A stretch of 64,000 bases of DNA from Chlorella sorokiniana (lineage: Eukaryota > Chlorophyta > Trebouxiophyceae > Chlorellales > Chlorellaceae). A program made the translations under genes and the position numbers. Each line of letters begins with the position of its first letter. Position 1 is the first letter of the stretch. Shown piece after piece: positions 48,809 through 59,437 of this stretch. The notes below the pieces were generated by a model. The model saw only the letters and a program-made list of their open reading frames with translations. It did no database searches and was not told the origin of the DNA. The stretch spans positions 1,550,001-1,614,000 of the forward strand of contig CP084612.1 in assembly GCA_025917655.1 (NCBI GenBank), read 5' to 3'.

Positions 48809-50506
48809 CTACCAGCAACGCGCCGCCCCTCGCACGTCATTGGGCAGGATCTGGTGCTCATCCCGGGTGCGCTGCTCCGCGGGGTTGTCACCCGCAGCCT
48901 CGTCGGTCAGCTGCTTGCGGGCATGGCGGGACAGGGGAAGAGGCTGAAGTTGTGCCTTCCAGCGTGTGCCCTGCTTTGTGAACAGCTCCCCAGGCTGTCC
49001 ATGACCGCTGATCTCCCCCAGGGCAAATTGCAAGAGTTCAACGCAACCTGCTCATCGAGCGGATCCATGCATCTTCCAGCCAATTACGCGCAACAGCGCT
49101 GTTGCCACCAAGCAGCCAGCACCCACCTGGCTCTTCCTGTCCTTGTTCGTTGCGGCCTTCTGCTCCTCGCTGCGGCTCGCCTCCCATTGTGCCCTCGCGC
49201 TGGGCACGCTCTGCGGGTCCCCCAGCGCCTCCTCGACAGCCTCCGAAGCCCTGTTGTCCCAGGTTGGGGACAGGGAGTCGAGTGGACCCCACGGCAGCGG
49301 CGTCCGCAGCAAGCTTCTGCAGCAGGGTATGCTGCCGCTGCTGTACACACCCGCCTGCCTAGCAGAACATACACCTGTGCAGCTTCCACCCCACAGGCTC
49401 ACCGCGAGGCAGCCTGCGACACCTTGGCGCCAACCGACTCGGCGGCAGCGCCAAGACCGCTCCCCTTGCTGCCGTTGCGTGCCATTTGCTTCACCTGCAA
49501 AGAAAGCACAGGATCGCGACAGCCAACCTGAGACGAGCAACAGAGCAGACGATGCTTGGCAGCGCTCATGCGTGCAGCTCCAACTGGCCAGCAGGCAGGA
49601 GTGGCAGCAACCCTTCAGGGGCTCCTCACGTCTTTGAGCCCCGCCCGCGCCATCGCCTCCTTGGCATGAGTGGTGATGTCCTGGGTGGCCCGCTTGGTGG
49701 CCTCGTACACCTGCGGTACACAGCTGGGCAGCCTTGCCCGTACTGCGGCTTGCAGGCCAGCAGCCGCCGCCACTGTAGGAGCAGGCTGCTGTGCAGACTT
49801 GAGCGCGCAGATCGTGCAGCTGTTGTGCCGCCGCCAATTTTCCTGAACAGGTTGTGCTGGATGCTGTGGAGCAACGCAACTGTATCCTGGCGGGCCCCCA
49901 AGAACAAACGTTGTCACCTGCTCAGCGGAGTCGCTGTAGGGCGAAGCATGCTCCTTGCTGCCCTGCATCCATTCCCTGCCGGCAAGCAGGGGAAGTTGGT
50001 TGGGCCAGGTGCAGAGCGAAAAGGGTGTCTGCTGTGGCGGTGGGGTGGTCGGGGGTGGAGGAAAGAAGGTGCCTGCCCCAAGGCAAGCCCCCATCACCAA
50101 CCCAGCTGGCGTCAGGGAGCGGCTGCTCACTTCACGGGGTCGCCGCTCTGGCTGGCCACGCGCTTCATCCTCTCGTAGGTGCTCTCGTCGTTGGAGCCAT
50201 CCTGTCAAACAGTCGCGTGTGGCCTTTCAGGGCACCTGGCTGCGACAGCCTGCGAGCTCTCGGCTGATAGAACAGCAAGCAGGCGGCGGCACATGTACCC
50301 CTGACTCAGCCCCCTCTGCCGGACCTCTCCGGTGCCCTTAGCCCCCACACCTTGCCACCCTCGGCATATTGCCGCACTTGTGCTGCCAGCCGCTGGCTGA
50401 CGACGGCGCCCAGGCGCGGCTGGTAACTTTTGCCGGCAGCAATCAGGGAAGGAACCTTGGACAGCATCCTGCGATGCCTGGAGCCTCCAACGGACGCAGA
50501 GAGCAA
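48809..50506 (-). CDS. LEA-like helical protein with mitochondrial-type N-terminus (unknown)
   Basis: The N-terminus is basic and acid-poor (MLSKVPSLIAAGKSYQPRLG, then VVSQRLAAQVRQYAEGGK), fitting a mitochondrial presequence. Later exons give DESTYERMKRVASQSGDPVK, VYEATKRATQDITTHAKEAM, KQMARNGSKGSGLGAAAESV and RASEAVEEALGDPQSVPSAR; the last exon gives QLTDEAAGDNPAEQRTRDE. The sequence is hydrophilic, Ala/Lys/Glu-rich and helical, like LEA-type stress proteins, but no LEA motif is exact. Function is unknown; protection of organelle membranes or proteins is only a guess. The start at 50506 or Met about 50467, and the last two exon joins, are uncertain. Confidence 0.5.
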
Positions 50507-51485
50507 AGTGCATGCGCAGCATCAGCACGGCTTCTTAACAGGGGGCAAGCGTACTTTCCACCCCAGCGGCAAAGCGTCAGCTGCCAGCGGTTGGGCTCAC
50601 AGGCTGCAGTGCTTGCTCGCCGCGGATGTCGGATACGCTTGCAGGGTGCAAAACAGCGACAGACAAAGAGAAAGCGTGTGGTTTATGGTTCTCTGGCGCA
50701 ATCTCTGTGGCAATGAGCCGACCCAGGCAGGCAGGGACGGTGCCTGAGCCGGGCTGCAAACCGCCCAGGACAGCAACTACAATGCCAGGCTTGGACGGCC
50801 ATCACCCCTTGTTGTGTCTCGTGCCCCTTGGCTTCCATCAAAGGGGGCATCATGCCGCTCAGCCGCTGAGGCGAAGCTTCAAGGCCTATCCCTCGGTGCC
50901 CACATGCGCAGGGGCGACCGCCGCGCCTCGCCCAGCCGCCCAGCCCAAGCAGCATACCAGGAGTTACAGGGGCGGGCCGGCGCAGCCACAGCAAAATAAA
51001 ATCGCGCGCCGGCTGCTACAGACAACAGGGGCCTGGGGGCAGCAGGTGGAGGAGAAAGCTGGGGCAGGGCAGCACTAGGGGGATAGGTTTAGCAGTGTTG
51101 CATGGTGGGGGAGAGTACAGGGGCAGGCAGGCAGGTGGGGAGAAGGCGGGGCAGGGGCTGTGGGCTGCACGCAGCCGAGGGGTTCAAGCGCAGCAGGCAG
51201 CCTGCCTGCGTGGCAACAGAGAGGGGCTGAAAAACGGGGGGCGCGAGGGAGGTGCAGCCCACACACAGGGAGCAGCGCTGGGTATCGTACAGGGGCAGGC
51301 TGGGCGGAGCAGGTGGATTCATCAAGGGGCGGTGCCGGGGGTGCGCCCATATCCCCTAAAGGGCAGGAGAGGCGGGCGCACAGCAGGTGGCAAATTTGGG
51401 GGCGCGGAGCCGACCGCAGCCCGCCGCATTTCTCCAAGGAGTGGCTCACAGCCGTCGCCGCCGCGGCCGACGGCCGCGCTGGCGG
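50507..51485. other. Intergenic stretch, 979 bp
   Basis: Several open frames exist on both strands, for example minus 51075-51449, but all are low-complexity Pro/Ala/Leu-rich and lack splice or family support. The stretch 51090-51360 is strongly purine-rich on the plus strand (GGGGCAGG, GGTGGGGAGAAGG). I see no gene. Confidence 0.4.
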
Positions 51486-53500
51486 CTACTGCAGCCGCCC
51501 GGCGGCAGGCTGGGGGCTCCCTGTCGGGGGCGGCAGGTCCAGCGTGCGGGTCAGGTTGAGGCGCTGCTCCAGCGAGCGCAGCTCGTAGCCGGTGATGAGC
51601 AGCCAGTACATGAGCTGGCTGAGCTCCTCGGCCGTGCAGTCGCTCATGCCGCCCTGCCACGCCTCCTCCTCCATGCCTGCGCACGTGCCGGGAGCCCGGG
51701 GTGGGTGGGTGCGTGGGTGGAGCGCAGCCAGGCCAGCAAGGGCCGGGAGCTAGGAAGTTTGCCGGGCACCGCCGAGGCAGGCTCGGCTCCTGCCGCGGTC
51801 TGGGACGTGTTTTCACGCGTGCAGGTGGTGCCGCCATCGCAAGCCTCCCGTCCCCACCGCAAAGGAACCAAAACACCACAGGGAATAAAAGGGAGCGAGA
51901 AGCGGCCCCTGCCACCCCCACTGCCCAATAAAACGAGTGGGCACACCCAACCACCCGGGCCCGGCGGGGGGCTCCTCACCCATGAGGCGCTGCACAAAGG
52001 CGTTCATGGCCTCCAGCACGTCCTCGCTGGCGCAGTCGGTCAGCTGCACCAGCTCGTCGGCGGTCAGGCACTTGAGGTAGTCCAGCAGCTCGTTGCCCGG
52101 CATCGGGCGCAGGCGCGCGTCGCCCTCCGCAGCCCGCTGGAACGCCGCCGCCTGCTGCTCCATCTGCGGCGGCGACACAAGGCACGGGCCTGGTGAACGG
52201 CGGGTGCGCCGGCTGCGGGGCCGTCGCCCGGCCCACCGGGGCGGCCGCGGATGGCGGCAGGGGCCGCGCGGCCTCGCCCTGGGCAGCACGGAAAGCAGGC
52301 AGGGGCGGCGGCGTGCGGCGCCGCGCCCGCACCTGCTGCTTCAGCGCCGCCACCTCCGCCTCCAGCTGCTCGATGTACTGCAGCGCGGGCACCACCTCCT
52401 TGCCGTGCTCGTGGTGCCAGCGCAGCACCTCCCCCTCAACCCGCACCTTCTGCGCTTGGGACGTGTGTGTGTGTGCGCGCGGGTAAGGATGGGATGGGAT
52501 GGAGCGAGGTGCGGGTGCAGTGAGGATGGAAGCAGCAGGGAGGGGTTCCGGGGAGATATGCTGGGCTCATCGCATGCCCCAAAGCAAGAACAGCAGCAGC
52601 GCCTCGGGGCACCGGGCCAGGCTGCCTCGGCTCCCCTGGATAACCCCCATTTGGCTGGCCCCGGGCGCACCTGCGACCCGGGCGCGTATGGCGAGCCCGC
52701 CACTGCCCCCTCCAGCCCGTCCATGCTGCCGCCGCTGGACACGCTGGCCAGGGAGGCCGCCGAGGAGGAGCGGGAGGGCTCTGCCAGCAGCGCGCGCGGG
52801 TGCTCCCCAGCGAGCGCGTCAGGCTCAGCCGCGTCCAAGCGTTGGCAAACATGTAGCCCGACATCAGCACGCTGTACATGAGCTGCGGCGGCGGCCAGGG
52901 AGGCACGGGGCGGGGCGGTCGCTGGCTGCGTCGCCGCAACCTGCTGGCTCCGCAGCCGCCGCTCGCGCGTGTGGCCCGCAGGTCCCGCCCCGCTGCCCAA
53001 ACATGATACAAACAGGCGCCGAAAGGGCAAGCTTGGTGCGACTGGAAGCTTATCGCGCACCTGGGCCAGGTTCTGTGCCTCTGTGCGGATCATAACCTGG
53101 AAGTACTCGGCGGGCAGCGTGCCCAGCATGGAGGCGATCGTCTGCCGCATCGCGATGATGACCTCCGGGTGCGCCGCGTTCTCAAACTGGGCCAGCAGTG
53201 TGGGGTCCACTTCCTGCACAAAGCTGCGGAGGGGGGCGGCGTGAGAGGGGGGGGGTGAGGTAGGGCGCGAGTCCGAGCGACAGGCGTGCTGGCGGTGCGG
53301 GTAGGGTTTTAGTTGGGAGGGCAGTACTGGGAAACGGGCCTGCCAGAGGGCGCAGCGGCTCACTTGAGCAGCGCGCTCTGCCGCTCGGGCCCCGGGTTCC
53401 AGGCGTCTGAGGCAGCCGCGCCCCAGTTGTCGCCGGCAGAGGCTACCACTGCGAGTCGCCGCGCTGCCGCTGCCGCGCGTCTGGCTGCGATCTGCGCCAT
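51486..53500 (-). CDS. Plastid DUF760 protein with two DUF760 domains
   Basis: The start MAQIAARRAAAAARRLAVVA is a plastid-like transit peptide (an upstream Met at 53629 is in the same frame). The first DUF760 domain reads FVQEVDPTLLAQFENAAHPE, IIAMRQTIASMLGTLPAEYF and MIRTEAQNLAQ, then LMYSVLMSGYMFANAWTRLS. A Ser/Pro/Arg-rich linker and a coiled helix (EVVPALQYIEQLEAEVAALK) lead to the second domain: ELLDYLKCLTADELVQLTDC, ASEDVLEAMNAFVQRLMGEE, SDCTAEELSQLMYWLLITGY and ELRSLEQRLNLTRTLDLPPP. Plant DUF760 proteins are stromal and some are substrates of the Clp protease; their activity is unknown. The domain order and the EYFxV, TEAxNLAQLMY and SGYxxR marks support the call well. Confidence 0.83.
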
Positions 53501-54228
53501 TCTGCTGCTTCGGCGCGCCCAAAATCTGTGGGTGACACTGCTGCAGCGTGGGAAGCGGGCGTGTGCCGCTCTCGAGCACTGCGCGGGCGCTCCTCTCGCA
53601 GACCAGGCTGTCGCTGCGACCGGCATCATTGCCCCAATGCTCCTCGCGTAGGGATGGAAGTGGCCGAGGGTCCCGCGTGAGGGGCAGTCACCGACTGAGG
53701 CAAGCCTCCACCGTGGGGTGCGGAGTCATGCAGGGAGCCCCTGTGGGCTTGGCAGGCCTCCCTAGCGATCCGTGAGGCAATAGCAAGCCCCCAGGGCGCC
53801 GGCAGAGGCAGGAGTGGGACCCGGGCCTGGCGAGCGCAGCATAGCAGGTGCATTTTGATATGTGCGGAGCTCCAACCGTGTCTCTGAGCTTTGCCGCTTC
53901 TTGCGCTACATTCTCAACCCTCCATAAAGGTGAGCAGATGGGGTGAAGCCGAAAAGCGCCCGCCTTTGGGCGCCGAAGTGAGGACCGCTGTCTTGGGCTC
54001 CTTGCCCATAGGCTGGGCTCCCTTGCGGCCCAGCAACATTGACCTTGTTCCTGTCTGCAACTCTGACCCAGTGCCAGGAGTCTAACGCCAGCGCATGCGA
54101 CCTCTCTACCAATTCAAAGACTCGTTGCGTGTTTCAACCGGTCTGGCGGTCGTGTAACCGCGCTATCCATGCTTGGGTTACTGCAGGGCCCAGGCACCGC
54201 TCCGACCCAAGCTCCTACAGACCCCGCC
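53501..54228. other. Divergent intergenic region, 728 bp
   Basis: It lies between the DUF760 gene (minus) and the next plus-strand gene. No coding frame is convincing. The last 130 bases (54090-54220) are less GC-rich and run into the ATG at 54229. Confidence 0.4.
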
Positions 54229-55407
54229 ATGTCCGCGCCAAAGAACATCCCGCAGCTGGACATTGCTGCCGTGCAGGAGGAGGCCCGTGAGCTCCAGCGC
54301 AAGCCTTCCTTCACCAAGAAGATGAGCAAGAAGTTCAAGGTGCGTGGGGCAGGCGAAGGGCGCCGCCGCTGCATGCGCAGCTGACGAGAGGTGCGCCGCA
54401 GGCTCTTGGACTACGCAAGGCGGCGGCGGGCTCGCCCCACAACCCGCCTAGCCGCTGCCGCCGCCCAGTCGTGCGTGGCGCATTGTTGGGTATTCGGTCC
54501 TTCCCACCCTGCAAGGGCTATCTGCATGCCACCCGCGGGAAACGGGAGGCTGGGTGTGGCTGGCGCAGCTGTTCTGGGTTTCAGCCTGCCAGTGTCTCCC
54601 CACGTCTGACCCACCAGTCACCTGCCCCCCCCCAACAGAGCCTGGTGACCCCCGTGGCAACAAGACCTCCCCCACCGGCTCTGCCACCAGCGTGTCAAAC
54701 TCCTCCTCTGCCTCGCTCATCCGAGTGCCGTCGATCCCGGCCAAGAAGGCGCCCCCCCGCCGCCGCCGCTGCCGCGCCTGCGGCCCCCCAGCCGCAGCGC
54801 CCGCCCCAGCTGCCGCTCCCGTCGCTGCCAAGGCCGCCGTGGAGGCCCCGGTTGCTGCCGCTGCCGCTGCTCCGGCCCCGGCCGAGGCCCCGGCCCCTGC
54901 CCCGGCCCCTGCCCCGGCAGCGGAGGAGGCTCCCGAGCCGGCCACCCCCTGGCCGCTGAGGCGGAGCAGGCGGCGTCGCAGGAAGCTGCCAGCGAGCCAG
55001 AGCGCCCCGCCCCCGCCGCACTCGTTGAGGAGGTGGATGCCAAGGTGTCTGCCAAGGTGGAGGCCTTCAAGGCGAAGGCCGACGCTGCCGAGGTGCGTGC
55101 CCACGGCGGCAGGCGCTGCCGCTTCGTTTCGGGGGGCCGCTCCTGCGCACGCGCGCTTCGCTTGCAGGGTGGTTGTTTTGCATTCTGTTTGCGCCAGTTC
55201 TGATGCATCCGAGCGGGGCCGCGTTCCCTCTGCGCAGGCGGCCGCGGCTGAGCCCAAGAGCGGCGGCGGCTTCCCCGCGCCCTGCTGGCGGCTGTGGTGG
55301 TGGCGGCCGCCGCTGGCGCCGCCGTGGTGCTCGGCGGCGGAGCCAAGGGCTCTGCGCCGTCCGCCGCAGCGCCCGCCAAGCAGGCCAAGCCCAGCTGGCG
55401 CAAGTGA
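54229..55407 (+). CDS. Ala/Pro-rich protein with one C-terminal membrane span (unknown)
   Basis: The N-terminus MSAPKNIPQLDIAAVQEEAR continues ELQRKPSFTKKMSKKFK, an amphipathic basic start. The middle has a Ser-rich patch (SNSSSASLIRVPSIPAKK) and a long Ala/Pro run (APAPAEAPAPAPAPAPAA). Then comes a helical acidic part, AEAEQAASQEAASEPE and VDAKVSAKVEAFKAKADAAE. The last exon gives AAAAEPKSGGGFP and then, in the neighbouring frame, ALLAAVVVAAAAGAAVVLGG, a membrane helix, ending APAKQAKPSWRK. Two or three one-base breaks (about 54650, 54945 and 55280) separate these pieces. I do not recognise the family. The low-complexity linker makes exon 2 hard to fix. Confidence 0.5.
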
Positions 55408-56378
55408 AGGGCCTCCCCCTGGCTGCTTGCCGCCCGGCTCCACCGGGCGGTGCCGCGGCCGCTGCCAGCCGGGCGGAGTGGGATGGCGGGCTGGCTCCAC
55501 CCCTGCGTGTGTGTGGCTGGCGTGCACTGGGTGTTGCCCGCCCCCCCGGGCACAAACCCCAGCCTTCCAGCCCTGCTGCCGCATACACGGTTGATGCGAC
55601 CTACGGAAGATACGAACACTGTGCCGGCGCCGGCTGGCGGCGTGCCGCGACAAGCGTCACCTGAAAGGCACTGAGACCGAGAACCAAACCCAACCAACCA
55701 CGGGGCCGCCGCGTGGCATCACGTGGCGAACGCGCGGGTTGCCCCGCCCCCAGCTGATTAGAGTAGACTCCCTGCCCAGCCGTCTCCCTCATCTTTTGAA
55801 TCTCGTTTCCTTGCGACGCCACGCGCGCTTGGTGTGCTTTTGCTTGGCCCGTGGGCCCCCCTGTGTGTGCGCACTGAACGAACGAAGCGCTGCCTCTGCT
55901 CTTTTTATTGCTGCCAGCGTCGTCCCCACTTGTACCTGTCGCCCACCCGTCACCCCCTCTGCCGCGCCCCATCCAGCGGTGGTCGCCTGCCTGGCGCCCG
56001 CTGTCGGAAGGGACACGCTGCCTTCTCTCCCCAGCCCTCTGGCTTTGCTCCCTTGCGCCAGCGCGAGTTGCTCCCGCCCGCCGCGCTGGCCAGGCTCTCC
56101 CTTTCTCGTCTGCCCCGGTACACTTGTCACCCTTCAGTTGATTGATTATTTAAAAATCAGTTGCCTCCCACATCCAGCATGCTTGTGGTGCACCAGGTTG
56201 TCGCGGAGGAGTGTGCCCCCTTTGCCAGCTGGGTCACAGGCTCACATGCTTTGAAAGTGTTGGTGCTAGGGGGTCTGTCAAGAGTCTGTTCCTGCAATGG
56301 CAGGACGGCTGTGCTGGTCAGGCTGCTGGTCGAAAACATGGAGAACACCCTGCCAGCTGGCGCGTCGGGCGCCGCTGC
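55408..56378. other. Convergent intergenic region, 971 bp
   Basis: It holds the 3' ends of two convergent genes. Between about 55740 and 56160 the plus strand is pyrimidine-rich (CTCCCTTTC-like runs), so the open frames there are composition effects. No gene is supported. Confidence 0.45.
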
Positions 56379-59072
56379 TCAGGCGGGCGGCCGCGCCAGC
56401 GCCGCGCACTCCTTCACTCGCTTGTTCAGCTGCTGTATGAGGGGGTCCTGCGGGGTGTAGGCCCCGCTGGCCAGCAGCGCCTCCCGCTCGCGCAGCAGGC
56501 GCTCCACGGCGGCGCCCAGCTCGCCGCGCAGCACGGCGCCAGGTGGCGCCACGGCCGCCGCCGCCGCCGCCGCCGCCGTGTGCCCCTCGCGTTCTCCTTG
56601 CCGCCTTCCCCTCCCCGCGGCGAGGCTGGTGCAGCTTCCGGCGGCAGCCCCGAGCTTCCGCGTGCGCCCAGCGTGCCCAGCTGCAGCCCGCGCAGGCGCT
56701 GCTGCAGCGCGCCCATCTCGGCGGCGTCGCGGGCAGCCGCCGCCGCCGCCTCCTCGGCCGCCAGCGCCGCCAGCTCAGCGCCCAGCTGCGCCCGCCGTGT
56801 GCCCACCAGCTCCGCTACCTGCTGCTGCAGCGCCGCCACCTCCTGGGCCAGCCGCACGACCTGCGCTTGTGGGTTTGGGGTGGGTGGGGTGGGTGGTATA
56901 TAGTGGGTTGTGGGGTGGGTGGGGAGACGGAAGGAGTACCTAAGGCGAGAAAGGGAGGTTGGGAGAGAAACCCGGGGGGGGTGGGGGGGCAATCAGAGGA
57001 GAAGCGAAGGCAGGAGGGAGGGGGCGAAGGGAGCGAGGAACCCAACCCCACGCCGGTCAGTTGACGACAGATGATGCAGTCGTGTGAGTTGCTGGGCCCG
57101 TGGCTGCGCACCGCCCATGGCACCAGCTGCCTTGCCCCCTGCAGCCGCCCCTGCCCCCACCTGCTCCTTGTACTTGCGCTTCGTCTCCGCCGCCCGCGCC
57201 AGCCGCGCCTCGGCCGCCGCCAGCGCCTGCCGCGCCGCCTCCAGCTGCCCCCGCAGCTGCCCCGCCTCGCTGGCGCCGTGCTGCTCGCGGTGGGCCGCCA
57301 GAGCGCGCTCCGCCGCCGCGGCTCGCGCCTCGGCGGCGGCGGCGCGGCCCTCCGCGGCGGCGAGCGCCGCCGCCGCCTCCTGCCGCCGCGCGCCGCCCAA
57401 CCCCAGCTGGTGCTCGCACTCCGCCTGCAGGCGGCGCACGGCGGCCTCCGCCTCGGCAACCCGCCCAGCATGCTCGCGCTCCAGCTCCCGTCGCCGCCCG
57501 CGCGCCGCCTCCTCCGCCGCCACCACGCGCGCCTCGCGCGCGCCTCTGCCGCCCCCAGCGCCTTCCGCGCCCTGCCCTCCAGCGCGGCGTACTCGCTGCG
57601 CGCGGCGGCCACCTCGGCATCCCGCTCCTGCTCACGCTGCCGCCAGGTGGCCTCCAGGGCGGCCTGAAGCACAGCGGGCGGGGCCGATGGGGGCGGATGA
57701 AGGTCACACCGGCCGGCCGAACAGCGCAGAGCACTGACAGTTGGCCGCCAGCCCTCTCGCGGCAGCTGGTGCCCCTTGTGCCCCGCGCCCCCAATCGATT
57801 CACTCTCACCCCATTCACTCTCAGCCACCCACATTCATTTCCCCAACGGCAAGCCGACCCCCCCCCACACCCACCATGCGCTTCTCCTCCCGCTCGGAGC
57901 TCGCGCAGCCAGGCCGCCTGCTGCTCCCGCTTCCACAGCTCCACCTCCCAGGCAGCCTCCAGCTCAGCGCTGCCCGCCAGCCCGCCGCCAGCAGCGAAGG
58001 CAGGAGCAGCAGCCGGGCCAGCGGGCGCGGGCTGAGTCATCATCGGCAGCGCCGCCGCCGAAGCTGGCTGATCCACCGCTGCCTCCTGCGCCTCTCGAGG
58101 AGGGCTGGGCGGCTGGGAAGGTGCCCCGCCGCGGCCGCTGCCTACGGAAGACTCAGCCAGCTGCGCCGCTGCCGCCGCCACCGCCGCCGCCGCCGTTTCG
58201 GGCACGGGCGGTGCCGCCGCTGCCGCCTCCGCCGCGGAGGTTGCCGCTGCCCCTGGCTCTGCTGGCCCCGCTTCTTCCAGCGACATCACCAGGTGTAGAG
58301 TCCCCACCTGCACCCGTTCGTGCTGCGAGGGGTCTGCTGGCGAGGGCACCAGCGCAAACACGCCCGCCCGCCCGTCCACCCAGCTCTCCTGCAGCAGCGG
58401 CGCCAGCGGCACGTGCGCCCGCCCCAGCAGCAGGTCGTCCGACAGCCGCTCCTTGTGGTACACGTTGGCGGTCATGACGGGGCCCCTGCGGCGCCAAACC
58501 AAGGGCAGCACGATTCAGGGACAACAAGTTGGGGCAGGATGCGCTGTTGGCGGGGGCCGTGTGTTGTGCGTGGGTGACCGAGGGCCGGCACGACAGCAGT
58601 AGCGCTGCTCGTGATTCGATTTGCGATCATTGGCACAACCATTTGCAGGAACGGCCTGAACGGAGCAAACAGTTGGAGACATCAAGGTGCAGGAGGTGGG
58701 TTGCTGAGAGCCCAGCTCACTTGGCCAGCAGGGTCGCCACGCTGAGCAGCCCCGCAGCAAACTCGCAGCCCGCTCGGCCCCCCGCCAGGGGCGCTCGCTG
58801 CCGCGCGCCACCGTCGCCGCCTGCGTGCACAGCGGCGCCAGCCGCGCCGGCAGCCGCCCGTTGCTCTGCTGGATGAGCGCCGCCAGCTCGGGCGGCAGCT
58901 CCAGCTCGACCACAATGGAGGCGAGGCCCAGCGGCAGGCGCGGCCCAGCCTGGAAGTGCTGCAGATCCAGGCTGAAGGAGAAGCGGCGCAGGGAGCCCTC
59001 CGCCAGCAGGCCATGGCTCAAGCTGCCAGCCTGGGCCAGCAGCTGTGCGTCGGCGGGTGCCGCCGCCGCCAT
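56379..59072 (-). CDS. C2-domain plus coiled-coil protein, CEP120/Uni2-like
   Basis: The start MAAAAPADAQLLAQAGSLSH leads to SLRRFSFSLDLQHFQAGPRL and GLASIVVELELPPELAAL, then VYHKERLSDDLLLGRAHVPL and QVGTLHLVMSLEE. The second set has the look of a C2 domain: strand, YHKERLSDDLLLGRA, strand. A disordered Ala/Pro region of about 130 residues is followed by a coiled coil of about 300 residues (REQERDAEVAAARSEYAALE, EREHAGRVAEAEAAVRRLQA, QVVRLAQEVAALQQQVAELV). The end LLREREALLASGAYTPQDPL, IQQLNKRV matches the typical close of CEP120-type proteins (LLxTGxYTxxDxLIxxLxxxI). CEP120 (Uni2 in Chlamydomonas) acts in centriole and basal-body elongation. Frame breaks of one base lie near 58790 and in the coiled coil near 57535 and 56560. 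Confidence 0.58.
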
Positions 59073-59437
59073 GTGCGCTTGCCGCCGCCTGTGGCGCTGC
59101 TCTCAGGGCGGCAGCAAGTCGGCAGCACCGCCAATCCACTATAATGTAAAGCAAGAACCGGGGTGGTGCTCAGAAGCGCTCCTCAAGTTGCTGCTGCCGC
59201 TGCCGGTTCAAGTTTGTGGTGTGGCCCAGGAGTTTCGCTGGGCGCTTGAAAGCTGTTTACGCGAGTGTAGAGTCTGGTGGGTGCTTACTGAGTTTCGAAA
59301 CCAACTGTGGGCTGGTCAGCGGCGCAGGCAGGACATGCACACAGGGTGGAACAGGCCCCTGGGCTATTGCAAGCGATCGCATTGATTAACAAGGCAAGCA
59401 GTCGCTTCACAAGCCGACATATAGCTGCCTGGCTGCC
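59073..59437. promoter_or_regulatory. Divergent intergenic region, 365 bp
   Basis: It separates the CEP120-like gene (minus) from the ankyrin-TPR gene (plus). It is lower in GC than the coding parts. No clear motif is visible. Confidence 0.4.

Noticed and set aside
55740-56160. Open frames rich in Ser, Pro and Leu in the convergent gap
   Set aside because: They follow from a pyrimidine-rich stretch, occur in more than one frame and have no domain or splice support.
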